From Stachybotrys elegans (taxonomy: Eukaryota; Ascomycota; Sordariomycetes; Hypocreales; Stachybotryaceae), in NCBI GenBank assembly GCA_020746835.1, contig JAGPNK010000001.1, positions 4,154,001-4,218,000 on the forward strand: a DNA stretch of 64,000 bases, given 5' to 3'. Positions 1 to 10,879 of this stretch are shown piece by piece; position 1 is the first letter of the stretch; each line of letters starts with the position of its first letter. The position numbers were made by a program, and so were the translations under genes. The notes beneath the pieces are model-generated. The model was given only the letters and a program-made list of their open reading frames with translations, was not told the origin of the DNA and did not search any database.

Positions 1-979
1 CTTCCCAAGCGCCCGGCAATATTGCAGCAGTAAGGCCTGGTGCACAAACTGTCGAGCTAAATCGTCCTGTCGCTCCAGGGCGGCATCGAAAGCCATAACC
101 AGTAAACCATCCGTCTCCCGCTCTATCAGAATCTGAGGGTTCTGCGACAGAAACTGCAGACTTGCGCTGTAGTCGCCGGGCGAAATTCCACCAAACTTCT
201 TGGCTGCGGGTGACGCCTCGATCTCCCCGTCATCATCGTCGTCGGCGGTGGTGTTGCTCTTTGAGCTCTCTCCCTGATTGACGAGGGGCTGCGAGGCCGA
301 ATAGCCGGGGTTGAGAAGCTCGGGTTTGCTCGAGCCCTCCTTGGAGGTGGATTGCGACTTGTTGACATGGGAGCTGTCAAAGCCGGTCCGGATGCCTTCG
401 CTGGTAATCTTCTTGCCCTCCTCAGCCTGCAGCTCAGCGAGCTTGGCCTCAAGCTCCTTCTGGAGCGCCTTGACCTTATTTTCATGCTCTTGCACCTCCT
501 CTATGAGGGCAGTATATCGGTCGGCCGGCTTCTTCTCGTCCAGCGCCTTATTGACCTGATCTAGCAACGTAGCCATCATCTTGGTGTAGGTGGGGAGCTC
601 CTTCTCGTCACTGTGCACGCCCTCGGGCCTTGGGGGCGGTCGATCATCCTGCGGGTTGCCGGCCGACTCCATGACAGCCTTGAACGCCATCTCGGCCGGG
701 TTTTGGTTGGCCGCCTCGGATGCATGGTTCCTTAGCGACGACAGCAGCGCGCTAATGCGCTTCAGCAGGCCATCGTTGATGATGCGCTCGTACTTGAGCG
801 TCTCAATATGGTGCTTTCGCTGCAGACGTTCTTGGTGAATCTGGTTCTGCTTGGCTCGAATGAAAGATCTCTTGTCGACGTTGGGGTGCACCTCGATGTC
901 CGAATCGTCACTGAGCTCCAGCGCGTCCTAGGTGAAGAGATGTGGCATTAGCATTATAAGCAAATGACAGGCGGCAGCT

Positions 980-1010
<31 letters not shown>

Positions 1011-1036
1011 ACCCATTTGCTGTAGTCGACAGGCAT
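1..1036 (-). CDS. CDC37: Hsp90 co-chaperone Cdc37 (N-terminal part, cut by window edge)
   Basis: Cdc37 recruits client protein kinases to Hsp90 in the cytosol. Two exons are visible: 1013..1036 (ATG at 1036) and 1..927, which runs off the left edge, so the C-terminus is missing. The protein opens MPVDYSKWDALELSDDSD, the diagnostic Cdc37 N-terminus. Ser14 and Ser17 sit in the acidic context of the casein kinase 2 sites known from yeast Cdc37. A charged, coiled-coil-rich kinase-binding region follows, then a Ser-rich linker and the start of the Hsp90-binding part. The intron falls right after Trp8 and carries a GGCT repeat. About 317 residues are visible. The first exon is only 24 nt and easy to miss. 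Identity is certain by family knowledge; the splice junctions are inferred from GT..AG and reading-frame continuity. Confidence 0.95.
981..1010. repeat. (GGCT)n microsatellite in CDC37 intron 1
   Basis: About six near-perfect copies of GGCT lie immediately inside the 5' end of the CDC37 intron on the minus strand. The intron is 928..1012. No function is apparent. Confidence 0.85.
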
Positions 1037-1779
1037 TTTGAGTTGCTGCTTTTTTCCTTACTAGGGGTCTCTTGTCTCTCCCTCGAACGATTTCGCAACC
1101 TCTCTGGTCGGCAGAGACGAGAATTTGCCGACGTCCGAAAGATATGCCTGCACGTTTGAGTCCTGCGAGTTGTGGGCGTGGATGATGGAAGCTTCTGGAT
1201 GAAATCGAGGCAAGGCGTTTGGGAGATTTCTACCTCGGGAGTGCTCTTGCCTTCTGATGGCGGGGTCGTCACATTCACATTACGCACCATCCCATCATCA
1301 CGACCCCACCATTCCTTATCAAGTACCAAAGAGTAGGCAGGCACCAGTAGCACCACAAATCACAGCATCAACGCAGGGCACACGACCTTTATGGTCTGAG
1401 AAGAGTGTGGTCGTACGAGCTCGCTTTCCTCGCCGCGGAGCTCACAAATAGCAATTATTGAAGCAATGATATCCCCTCCCTAGACAGGCTCCTATCCATC
1501 GTCCACCACGGAGATGGTCTCCTGTAGATGTGATGACGCTCCTACGCCTCGTTTAATTATACAATTTCGATGCCATAAGCTGTGTGCTCTCTTGAGCATA
1601 TGTGCCCGGCATCTCCGTCTCGCGCAAAGCATCGGGCCTTGGCCGAGCAAAGGCTTTCCCTCGATGGCGTGCCGCAGTCTCCAGAACTGCCCTGCCAGCG
1701 TAAATATCTCGCGCAACCTTCACCATCTATCTCCCTGGAAAGCAGGGCCATGCCGCAGTCTTGCGTGCTGTCAGCACCA
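1037..1779. other. CDC37 upstream region / MOT1 3' flank
   Basis: This stretch of about 740 bp separates the CDC37 start codon from the MOT1 stop codon; both genes run on the minus strand. It should hold the CDC37 promoter and 5' UTR and the MOT1 3' UTR. Apart from a candidate heat-shock element no feature stands out, and the open frames here look like chance. Confidence 0.7.
1188..1203. promoter_or_regulatory. candidate heat-shock element upstream of CDC37
   Basis: The pattern GAA-nn-TTC followed by a degraded then a good GAA unit (GAAGCTTCTGGATGAA) lies about 150 bp upstream of the CDC37 start. Hsp90 co-chaperones are often Hsf1 targets, so the place fits. The site is short and could be chance. 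Confidence 0.3.
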
Positions 1780-4700
1780 TCATGACATCGTCTTCATGAA
1801 ATCCTCGAGATCAAAACTCTCCTCGTACTGCTTGTTATCCCACAAGTCTCCCAGGTCGTCCAGCCATGCCTTCTTGCCAGGCTGGCGCAGCACGTCGCCC
1901 GTCTCAATATCCACCATGTCTTCCTCCCGACCCTCCATGGTGTTCTGGGGTTTGTCGGATATGAGGCTCGGCCCCGACTCTCCCAGGCTGAATAGGTCCA
2001 GAATCTGGTCTGTGTCCATCGTTGACAGGCCTGCGTTCTGCTGGTTGACGACCGTTGATGCCACGTCGATCTTGAACCTCTGCAGGCTCAGGATCTTTTC
2101 CTCGAGGGTGCCTCGTGTAATGAGGCGATAAACGTTCACCACCTTCTTCTGGCCGATTCGGTGGGCCCGGTCCATGGCCTGCAGATCCTTCTGGGGGTTC
2201 CAATCGTGCTCCACGAAAATGACCGTGTCTGCGCCTGTCAGGTTGAGACCCAAACCACCGACACTAGTGGTGAGCAGCAGGACGTCATATGACGGGTCGC
2301 TATTGAACTTATTGACAATGTCTTGTCTCTTGCTTGCTTCGACCGACCCGTCAAGGCGAAGATGGGACACGGATGGGAGCATCTCCTTCAGCACCTTGTT
2401 CTGCACCATGTCAAGCATCTCCTTCATTTGACAAAAGATGAGAGCGCGATGAGGCTTGATGGGCTGGTACAGCGGGTCGTTGGTGTCTACCTCGTCCCCA
2501 CCGATACCACAGTCGACCAAGAGATCCTTCAGAGCCGTCAGTTTGGGCGCGTGGACCAGGTCCTCTATTGATGTGCCCTGCTTCCCCAGTATCTTTTGCG
2601 TGTCGTCGTACATAGGAGTACCAGGTTTCATCACCAATGCCGGTGAGTTGCAGAGCTTGCGCATGTACTGAAGCGCCTGGAAAATATGTTGCTTGGCCTC
2701 CTTGTCCTCGCGGCCGGCCTCTGCTTGGATCTTCTTGCCCTGCTTCTTGGTGAAGTCCTCAAACAGCTTCTTCTGCAGGTCGCTGAGATCGCAGTAGTAA
2801 TTCTGCAGAATCTTGGGAGGCAGGTCGTTGAGCACTTCTTCCTTGAGACGACGCAGAAGGAAGGGGAGAACCTGTTTATGAAGGGCCTCGATTGCCAAGG
2901 CACCAGCTTCCTGTTCTTTCGACGATGCCTTGCTGAAGCGGCTGGCGGCGATTGGCTTCGCGAACCGATCGAGAAACACCTTCTCTGCGCCCAAGAATCC
3001 CGGCATGAGGAAGTCGAAAAGTGACCAAAGCTCCAGCACATTGTTCTGGATGGGGGTGCCGGTCAGGATGAGCCGGTGGTTGCTGCTTAGCCGCTTGACG
3101 GCTTGTGTGATCTTGGCCTTGGGGTTCTTGATGAGATGGCCTTCATCCAGGACAACATAGTTCCAATTGTGTTTCTCCAGGATCTCGGCGTCGTTTCGAC
3201 AGACATCGTATGACGTTACAACGATGTCGGTGTCACCCAGCTTGTCCTTCAGCGCTTTGCGTTCCGCAGGCGGCCCAACATATGCCGTGACACTGAGGAA
3301 GGGAGCATACGTCTTGATCTCCTGTTGCCAGTGGCCTGACAGGGTCGGCGGGCACACAATGAGCGATGCCAACCTTCTCACGTCGGGGGCCTGCGTCTTG
3401 GCAAATTCTTCGGCACGCTGATGGTGATCGCTTGCTACGATGCAGAGCGTCTGCAGCGTCTTGCCCAGTCCCATGTCGTCGCAGAGGATTCCGTGCAAAT
3501 GGTATTTATTGAGGAAATGCAACCAGTTGACGCCCTCTTGTTGATACGACCGAAGCTCAGCTTTGATGGCGACAGGAATCTGGAATGGCTCCACCTTCTT
3601 GGGATCTAGGAGCTGTGCGATGAAAGTTCGCTCACGGTCCCTGCCCTTGAGAAGTTCTTCTGATAGGCCCGGGGGGTCTGGAATACCAGCCTCAAGCGGC
3701 ACCAGCTTCACCAACGTCGCAAAGGAAGTCGTAGCAATCAGTCGTATCTCGTTGTCCGAGTCACTCATTCGGCCCAGAACAGGCACGATGAGGAAGATGA
3801 CATATGGCAGGATCGCGTCGCCCATGACAGCAATCAGGTGATAAATTGCTTCAATGGCACCTTGACGGAACTTGGGATCCAGGGGGTTGTTGATGGATGG
3901 GAGAACCTTTTCTACCAGAGCTGTCATACCCTCCACCGTGATGACACTGCAGATGGTGGCGAGGCACTTTGCGGCCATGTAGCGGAACACTGAAAGCTCC
4001 GAATGCAGAGCCTTGATGACGAGTGGCATCATTTCCATTATGAAGGGGTGGAGCGCAGGATCCAGTGTCGGTGCCATGGTTCTGATGACTGACAGTGCAT
4101 CCACAATCTCCTGACCGAATGTCTGCGCAGGGTCCTTGGCAGCATCTGGCAGGTCTCCCTTGAAGGCAGCAACCAGTGGCTCTTCAATGAATGTCCTCAG
4201 GCTAGGGACAGCCTCCAGCAGGCGTGCGCCATATATTGCAGAAAGTATCTCGAGAGCTTCCCGAGCACCCCGGCGCGTAACACGGGCGGCCTTCGACTCC
4301 CTGGCCCACTTGGCAGCATCTGCATGGTCGACTCTATCTTCCTCCTTCTGCATGGACAAGATGCAGTCGGTTTTGCTCGCGTGGACGGGGTGCTCTGGGG
4401 TCTCAGCGACTTCGACGCAGGAGAATTTGACCAAGTTGGCGACGACTTTCTCGGCCGGACCCTTTCTGCCCTTCTCTGCGAAGAGGTGGACGAGCCGGGC
4501 AATCGTATCGGATGAACGGCTTTGAAGCAGCTGGGTTTCTTCCATCTTGACCGAGTCCATGATTCCTTTAATGAGAGGGCTCGGTTTCTTGGGTAGGTAT
4601 TTGAGGGCGACAAGAGCGCATGCTGCGGCCGCCTTGATACGAATATCACGGGCTTCCTTCACCATCTTGGCCTCATCAATGGCAGCCTTGGCTACGTCCC

Positions 4701-7584
4701 GAGCTTCACCGAGCTGCTTGCTAGCAATGAGTCGCTGACCTGGGGCCATGGCCTTCTTCAGTTTGTCAAAGTCTTCTCCGATGCATTTCTCGGCTGTCGT
4801 AGTAGAAAACGCAATAGGGCCTGCCTCGGCTTCTCCTTGGACGACAACAGGGAGCACGGGTAGCTTGTTGTGGGAAATCTTGCCGTGGTCACGGAACAGA
4901 TGAATGAGCTGCTGGCATTGCGTCCGCACCCGCTGCATGTAGTTGACGAGGTCTCGGTACGAAGATGGGCGCTCCTGCTCCACAATGCGCTGCATGTGCT
5001 CCAAGTATCTCGCTGTGTCACCGGGCCGCTCACAGTTCTTGGCATACTCGTCCACGACATTGCAGGCCGTGAGCTGAGAAGACGAGAAGGCAGAGGTGAA
5101 GCCTGGTACCAGGAGTGCGTCGTAATCGTCCAGGCTCTCGGGGGGTACCGCTGCCATGATACACCCCATTGCCTTGGCAGCCGAAATTCGCGATCGAACC
5201 AACACATCTGCCCCAACGAGGTCCACGTCGCCTTGCATCATGTGTCCATCAACATCATGCGTGAGGTTACTGGCAGGAGGTTCCTCGGTCTTGTTGGACT
5301 TGCGCCGACGCTTTGTTGCCCTTTCGGAAACATCAGGAGAGGACATCTTTCTGGGCATGACTTGCAAGGCTCCAGCCAGTGTATTATAGGTGCCACCGGA
5401 GGGCTTCTGGAAAAGGGTAGCGTTCATTGGTATGGGATTCCGGGAAACGCCGATTGGATGCAGAGTCAGTTGCATCAAGGGATCAATGTGAGGCGCAAAC
5501 TCATCCGCCAGTCTACGAGGGTCCTTGGCAAGACTGCGCACAAGTGCTGACCAAAGCTCCAAAGACATCTTGAGAGTATCGGCATCACGCTCCACGAGGA
5601 CGTTCTGGAAGATGAGTCGCAGGATTCTTCCATTGAGCCAGCCTTGGGACGTTTCGGAGTCGAGATTGGCAAAGGTGAGTAGGGCCTTGAGCACAGCCAA
5701 TCGCACCGAGGTGATCGTGTGTCGCAGGAAAGGATACAGCCGGGGGACTAGGAGGGTAAAGGAGCGCTCTTCGTCCTGAGCCGCCGATGTCTTCATCGCC
5801 TCCAGGACTTCTGGGAACCCGCAAAGTGTCGCCAGGAGGTCCATGATTCGGCCGGTACTGGCGCTCAGGTCGTCTCCCAGATTGGACAAGCTCTCCCACA
5901 CGATGTAAATGAGTCCTTCGAGGGCTCCTGGTCGCATGATGACAAATTCCTTTGCCATGGGAATCAGTGTGGCCGCACTTACTGACCGAACGTCGTCGTC
6001 CATGTCACCCAGACCCTTCATGACAGCTCTAATAACGCCGTCTATCATGTCGCCGTCCTGCAGTAATAGGTCTTTCCTGACGGCGACAACGTATCTCAGG
6101 CCCACCATACCACCATGGCATACGGCCCAGACAGGTCTCTCCATATTTAGGTCGTCCTGCATGACCATACGATACAGGATGCGGTAGATGTTATACACGG
6201 ATTCGGCAGGCACGTGCTTGAGAACAGAACCGAGCGACTGGCCGATGGTCTCCCTGATAGGGGCAACCGAAGTATCAGAGCTGTAGTCGGTAAAGCGATC
6301 CAGCATTAGAACGCAGCAGAGTCGGCAGGCGAGATCATCTAGCCATTTGCGATTCAGGGCGTCGTTCTCTGCCCTCGTCCGGGATGGAAGCCTTCCAGCT
6401 CCGCCACCATGCGCACGGAGAACCTCGCGCAAACCCATGGCGGCACCGTGGCGTGTCTCCCAAGAGGCATCGAAAAGGTCAATCTTGAGGAAGTCGCAGA
6501 GGCGCTCATAAGGCCACTCGGTACCCTCCATGCTCTCGTCGGCCTCGATTTCGGATTTGATAGGTATAATGGGACCCTTGAATTCGCTGACGACCTTGGT
6601 GTCCTCGTCAATGTCCGCAGGTCGGTCTAGGTTGAAGTAATCGTTCATCTTGCCATTGCTCTTAGCGTCGGGCTCGATTGGCGTCTCGTCTCCCATATTT
6701 CCTCCTTCGGATCCAGCCGTGGTCGAGCGGCGGAGGGATAAGTCTACAAACCCCCCTTTTCCTTGCGATGCCTTCATGGCTTCTCTCTTCCGCTTCCGTT
6801 TAAGCACGTTAAGTTGGCGCGAACTCAGATGCGATTCCTCGGTGCCTTGGCCCTGACCCAGAGGCCCGTCGGGCTTGCCTACACTGCCGTTGACAGTGTC
6901 TAGGGGAGTCATGGGTACATGCGAGGCATCCGGCGGGGGGATTTCTTCATCCTGAAATGCTCTCCCAAGAAGCCCTATTCGGCCGATCAAGGTCTTCTTC
7001 TGATGAGCCAAGCGGGCTTGCGGGTCCAGACCTGCAAGTCCATATTCGATCCCGCCCCCGCGAAGCAGTACCCGGCCATACTGCAAGATGGAGTTGACAT
7101 CCAGCAATTCGAGTTTGAAGGTGTCGTGGTCTGGGAGACCACTGTCTCTCTCTTCTTCCTTCTTGATGAAGCCATTCTCGGTATTTGATTCATCCTTCTT
7201 GGGTGCTGTGGTTTCCCCTTCAGACTTGGGGTCTTCGGAATTGGGGTCATAGAGGGGGGCGTTCTCTACAATCTTGCCAATGGCTTTTGCAGCCGTGCTT
7301 CTAGTTTCCCATTCTTTGTGACGGAGGTAGGGGACGACTCGGGATAGCAGATTGAACAGCTCATCTGGATGCTGCTTCTGCCAATCGGCGAGTTGATTGA
7401 CAGCGGTGTCCCTGATGAGTTTTGTGCTCCCCGTCTCGAGGATGCTGTAATTGTCAGTGAGGCCGTATCAAAGGGGCGCCCTGAGGCACATGGAGGGAAT
7501 GCTCACGTTACTAGTCTGTCAAGTCTGTGCAACTGTTAGTAGGGTAAGACAAGCGTGAGACGGGAGGACAAACCTGGAAGCCAT
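1780..7584 (-). CDS. MOT1: TBP-associated SNF2-family ATPase Mot1 (BTAF1)
   Basis: Mot1 uses ATP to strip TATA-binding protein from DNA and redistribute it between promoters. Three exons: 7574..7584, 7507..7524 (18 nt) and 1780..7444, giving about 1897 residues, the usual family length. The spliced start reads MASRLDRLVTILETGSTKLI. The first two thirds are HEAT-repeat-like helices that grip TBP. The C-terminal SNF2 motor shows the Walker A segment DDMGLGKT near residue 1330, the DEGH box near 1443, LTGTPIQNN soon after, and the motif VI segment DRAHRIGQ near 1770. The introns are 49 and 62 nt with TACTAAC- and CTGAC-like branch sites. The middle exon codes for only six residues and would be lost by simple gene callers. 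No catalytic residue appears missing. Confidence 0.96.
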
Positions 7585-8000
7585 TGTTTTTGAACTGCAA
7601 TCGGTGTATACGCAACACTACGGGTTCTGCGACATAGTGAATGCCTAGCGGGGGGTCAGTGTGCATGTTGCTTAAGTTATGCGACGACGAGAATGACATG
7701 GGAAATCTCAAGCCGGGAAAAAACGATGGTGATGATGAATGATGTTATAAGTAGGGGACGCCCGAGGCTGACGGGAAATGCGGGTCCAGTCGGATAGCTG
7801 CATGGCTCGGATAAAGTACTAGGTAATGCAGATCCAAGCCATGTTGTGCGATGCTACCTTGAAGCCGATTGGCTCGTTGGCTCATTCTGCCTGATGCCTA
7901 CCACGGGAGAGCATGAGGCTGAGGTGTACAGGGACACGACAGATCAAGGGTAGGTTTGGCTGGCGGGATGATGGGATGAGAGGGTGCAGCATGAGAATGA

Positions 8001-8031
8001 AGGATGAGGATGAGGATGAGGATGAGGATGA
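8001..8031. repeat. (AGGATG)5 hexanucleotide repeat
   Basis: Five perfect tandem copies of AGGATG lie in the MOT1 upstream region, about 420-450 bp from the MOT1 start codon. Confidence 0.9.
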
Positions 8032-8195
8032 AAGGACGAGGGGAGGCAATCAACATCCAAGCTCGACCTGATGCTTATCGGTCGGGAAGAGGCGGATGAG
8101 CTGATGGCAATCACGATCAATGGGTTGCAGGTCGGATAATGTGCGACAGGACAGAAAGAAGGTGAGTGAGGTGAGATGAATGAAACGTAAACACG

Positions 8196-8245
8196 CAGCC
8201 GCAGCCGCAGCCAGCCGCAGACGCAGATGCAGATGCAGGCACAGA
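8196..8245. repeat. imperfect GCAGCC / GCAGAT tandem repeat
   Basis: The trinucleotide-like run starts as GCAGCC units and drifts into GCAGAC and GCAGAT units. It is non-coding in context. Confidence 0.7.
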
Positions 8246-9003
8246 CGTAGTCGCGGACATGGGCGCGTGTGCAAGGTAGATCGGAAGGAATAGAAATGGA
8301 GACATACCGGGTGGTGATGGGGAAGATAAATTGGGGCAAACCCGAGGACCGATCAGCCGCGTCTTACAAGACGTGAGAGCGCAAATAAGGTGTGCGAGAG
8401 GGAGGGAGGGTTGGGTATGGAATGGAGATGTCTACGACGCAGCGATGCATGCGACGCTAGAGCGCATATCCAATCCAAAAAATAAAAAATAAAGCAACCC
8501 GCAAATCCGGGCGACAGGATGCGCGGGGCCGTGGCAGACGAGGCAACGTGACGTGGAGATGCGGCAAAGCTTCACCTCCAAAGTTGGCGTCGCATGCAAG
8601 CGTAGTAATCCCCCGTGTTCAAGAGAAGGGGTGGTTGAAATGCTGTGCCGTCTAGTATCGGAAGCGTAATGCGGCAGGGCGGATGCGATGTTGTGAGCAA
8701 TTTGATGAGAGCGCGAGTGCGATGCGATGCGCTGCGCTGCGACGTGATGGATTTGAAGATGCTACAACAGCAAACTTCCGTGTTGCTGCGAAAATGTATT
8801 GATTGATTAATTGGGGCTGGGTGTGGTGATAGCCTGGTATTAAATGGGTGTCGCTTTGCGAAATGGCCAAAGGCAGAAAGGCAGAAAGGCACCAGGCAGG
8901 TAAGCGCGTGCGCCGGATTGGCTGATGTGACTTCCTCCTTTTTTTTCCTCACTCGTTTGCTCTGCGCTTGGTCTTTGTCGGCCTCCTCACGCACGCTATG
9001 TTG

Positions 9004-9075
9004 TGCGGTGCGGTGCGGTGCAGTGCGGTGCTGCGATTGTTGCGGGTGGGCTGGGCTGGGCTGGGCTGGGCTGGG
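9004..9075. repeat. adjacent pentanucleotide repeats (GCGGT)n and (CTGGG)n
   Basis: About five copies of GCGGT-type units (9004..9030) are followed 20 bp later by about five copies of CTGGG (9051..9075). Two different GC-rich pentamers side by side suggest a slippage-prone tract. Confidence 0.85.
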
Positions 9076-10693
9076 AGAAAATCGGGTGGAGGGCAGGGCC
9101 TGCCTTTGTATATGAGTGCTTGTATTTTTATACATGAGTGCGGCGCCCCAAAAGCCAGCCAGCCATGTCAAGGGCCAACGGTTTCCCTTGTCTGCTCTCG
9201 CTTAATCTCCCGCTTGTCTCGTTAGCGTCATTTCGCGGCTCCTGTCCAGTGGGCGACGACTAGCTGGCCTCTCACACTTGGCTTAAATACCCGCTGATCC
9301 GCCCGCCGCGCTGCCCCGGCGCAAGTCCCAGCCTATGGCAGTCACAGTCATAGTTACAGATGCGATGCAGAGCTCCCTCTTGGAGGAAAGCCTTTGGTAG
9401 ATACAAGTACTTGGGCATCTACCTGTCGCACCTACAGGTAAGTACCTTAGTAGGTAGTAGTAATGAAAGCCAACTCAGCCATCCACAAACCATTCTGTTG
9501 GGTAGGTACATGGATTGCCTTCCATCCTATGGCTTGATACGGCTTGGGGATCAAGATAGACGTACGCAATCATCATCTTTCGCTATCGATGTCGCATCCT
9601 TTCCTGTGTGCCGTGCCATGCATCCATCTTCTCTCCAGGCTCCAGCATGTGACCATCCCCAAACATGGGCAACCCTGTCTCCTGGATCCCGATGATAGGA
9701 TGCGCCCGACCTACTAATCAAGATCTGGTCTGCCTGGCCAGCCCAACGTACACCCGTCCATGAGATCAGCCTCTTCCAGGCAAACCTAGAGTGCACCAGG
9801 GCATTTCTCTGGTTGGTCATCTCGAGTCAATAGCTCTGGCTCCCAAGGCAGCCACCTAGACAGATTTGCCGTCTAGCGCACCCAAGCTTCATTGGATCGG
9901 CGACTAGTAGGAAAGGAGTACCAGGCATTGACACCATCACACTCGGGTGGGTCTCGGCTACCCTATACCCTGCGTGTCAACCTTTTCGCTTTTGCGATAT
10001 GGTGTTTGGGGTGCTTTATTGGGCTTCCAGGAGGCCGTCTTCTTGTCGGCTACCTATCACTAGCTTCCCGCGTCGCCCTGTCTTCTTTGGTCGTCCCGCG
10101 GCTGAGGATTCATGGCGAGTTGCTTGCGAGACGGCGACAAGGAGGAATGAACAGTGGTTTTTTACGTAGCGCGAGTCCACCTTGTTCATCGCAAAGGCCA
10201 CCACTAGGTCCACATGGAGAGGCCTCTCTCTATAGCAACACAGAACAGGGAAGAGACCCAGCCACATACTATGTAGGCCCGAAAGAAATGGAACAGAGAG
10301 CTAGGTACGGATGGCGTGATATGTTGAGGCCAGTCCGATCAACGACAAGATACAAAACCTGCTCTGGAATTCACGTAGAACACGTGGCTCATTAGGACAT
10401 GGCATGCAACGTGTCTTGCTGAAAATGCGAGACGACCTTGGTGCTGTTATTGCTGCTGCTATTGAAACCAAGCCTTTAACTTTGAAGCTTCCCCCCTCCA
10501 GGTTAAACTAGGTGACGGAATGCTCCGTGGTCCCTCCAGGTTTGGGTTGGTCACATCAAGATGCAAGTGTGGTGGTACCTTAGACTGGGGCGCTACAGGG
10601 TAAGCCCACGGCAAGCCCACGAAGGAGGACACGCCTCTGTGGCCCCAGTTCTCAGGCATTCATGAGCCCACAGGAAGGCACTAGGCGCCAAAT

Positions 10694-10732
10694 ACGCGAT
10701 CACCCACACTTAATCGCGGTCCCCAGACGCGT
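10694..10732. promoter_or_regulatory. candidate MBF/MCB sites upstream of SMC3
   Basis: ACGCGT at 10727..10732 matches the MluI cell-cycle box, and ACGCGA at 10694..10699 is a near match. They lie about 150 and 185 bp upstream of the SMC3 start codon. In yeast, cohesin genes are activated in G1/S through such boxes. ACGCGT also occurs elsewhere in this window, so the call is tentative. Confidence 0.4.
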
Positions 10733-10879
10733 CGGATTATCTGCTGCACTTCCCAGAGCGCAAATCACGAATCGCAAACTACGAAACCGTCGAGCCCGCA
10801 ATCGTGGAAACCACCACGTCGCTGCCCGCCTCCTGTCTCCTCGCATGTCGCGCTCCAGCGCCAGCGCTGCTCGCCGACC

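Larger units (their letters stand above)
7585..10879. other. 3.3 kb spacer between divergent MOT1 and SMC3
   Basis: This long region separates two genes transcribed away from each other and must contain both promoters. It holds several simple repeats (listed separately), two MluI-type sites near SMC3, and only short, unconserved open frames. The longest, about 200 codons at 8572..9171 minus, is Pro/Ser/His-rich with no domain and looks like chance. No RNA gene was recognised. Confidence 0.7.

Noticed and set aside
8572..9171. Open frame of about 200 codons, minus strand
   Set aside because: Composition is dominated by repeats and Pro/Ser/His runs, with no domain and no intron pattern. It lies in the MOT1-SMC3 spacer.
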